A stretch of 14,818 nt of DNA from an uncultured Eubacteriales bacterium. GTDB lineage: Bacteria; Bacillota; Clostridia; Christensenellales; Borkfalkiaceae. Of this stretch, positions 14,697 through 14,818 are shown piece after piece. The translations under genes were made by a program, and so were the position numbers. The notes beneath the pieces were generated by a model. That model ran no database searches and was not told the DNA's origin. It worked only from the letters and a program-made list of their open reading frames with translations. Position 1 is the stretch's first letter. Each line of letters opens with the position of its first letter. Location of the stretch: the NCBI GenBank assembly GCA_900556195.1, contig USOJ01000006.1, positions 1 through 14,818 on the forward strand, read 5' to 3'.

Positions 14697-14818
14697 ATGA
14701 AAAAATCAAAGGCAAAAGTTACGCTCGTTTTGTTGGCTTTCGTGTTCGTTACGATGCTTTTCGCAGCGTGCAAAACCACGACCCCGACGGTCAATCTTAA
14801 ACTTGCGGAACTCAAAGC
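14697..14818 (+). CDS. N-terminal part of another exported lipoprotein (runs off the window)
   Basis: ATG 14697 follows AGGAGG (14686-14691) by five bases. The 40 visible codons start with a basic segment, a hydrophobic core (VTLVLLAFVFVTMLF) and a lipobox FAAC with Cys25 as the lipid site, then a Thr/Pro-rich linker and VNLKLAELK. It continues the operon. The function cannot be read from this length; the sequence after the linker would suit another Ig-like surface protein. Confidence 0.85.
   Translation, partial: MKKSKAKVTLVLLAFVFVTMLFAACKTTTPTVNLKLAELK

Noticed and set aside
1..14818. CRISPR arrays, rRNA, intact insertion sequences
   Set aside because: No regularly spaced repeats, no rRNA-like blocks and no transposase frames were seen on either strand.

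Overview
The window looks like part of a chromosome from an anaerobic Gram-positive gut-type bacterium (Bacillota, probably an uncultivated clostridial lineage). The grounds are strong AGGAGG-type ribosome binding sites, lipoprotein signal peptides on most exported proteins, and a tightly packed sugar-uptake operon with an ABC importer that lacks its own ATPase. The lineage is inferred from style only; no phylogenetic marker gene is present.

Positions 1-1290 are a degraded, more A+T-rich boundary zone of mobile-element debris. It holds the 3' end of an AAA ATPase of the DUF4143 type, a short C-terminal remnant of a serine recombinase ending in a perfect 15-bp terminator, a C-terminal remnant of a tyrosine integrase on the minus strand beside a 12-bp tandem repeat, a second terminator, and a possible C-terminal scrap of another protein next to the regulator gene.

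Positions 1288-2380 hold an AraC-family regulator on the minus strand and a 235-bp divergent intergenic region. The araC promoter is near consensus and is placed so that its transcript could be leaderless. On the other side the leader towards the operon contains a possible 28-codon basic leader ORF with its own good ribosome binding site, and a 9-bp inverted repeat that overlaps the ribosome binding site of the first operon gene.

Positions 2381-14818 are one plus-strand operon that runs off the end. The order is: GH130 glycoside phosphorylase (cytoplasmic); sugar-binding lipoprotein of an ABC importer, split by a one-base frameshift; two importer permeases; a 1,415-residue secreted protein built from three related beta-rich modules and about eight Ig-like repeats; a DUF4838 lipoprotein (glycosidase-like); a lipoprotein with Big_2-type Ig domains and a beta-helix-like C-terminus; and the start of another lipoprotein.

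Read together, this is a Gram-positive polysaccharide-utilisation locus. Surface lipoproteins and the giant secreted protein would bind and trim a glycan, the importer takes up oligosaccharides (energised by an ATPase encoded elsewhere), GH130 splits a mannoside by phosphorolysis inside the cell, and the AraC protein would switch the locus on. GH130 with a DUF4838 protein suggests, but does not prove, a mannose-containing target such as N-glycan core or beta-mannan. The most novel parts are the giant protein with its unrecognised repeated module and the unusual leader of the operon.
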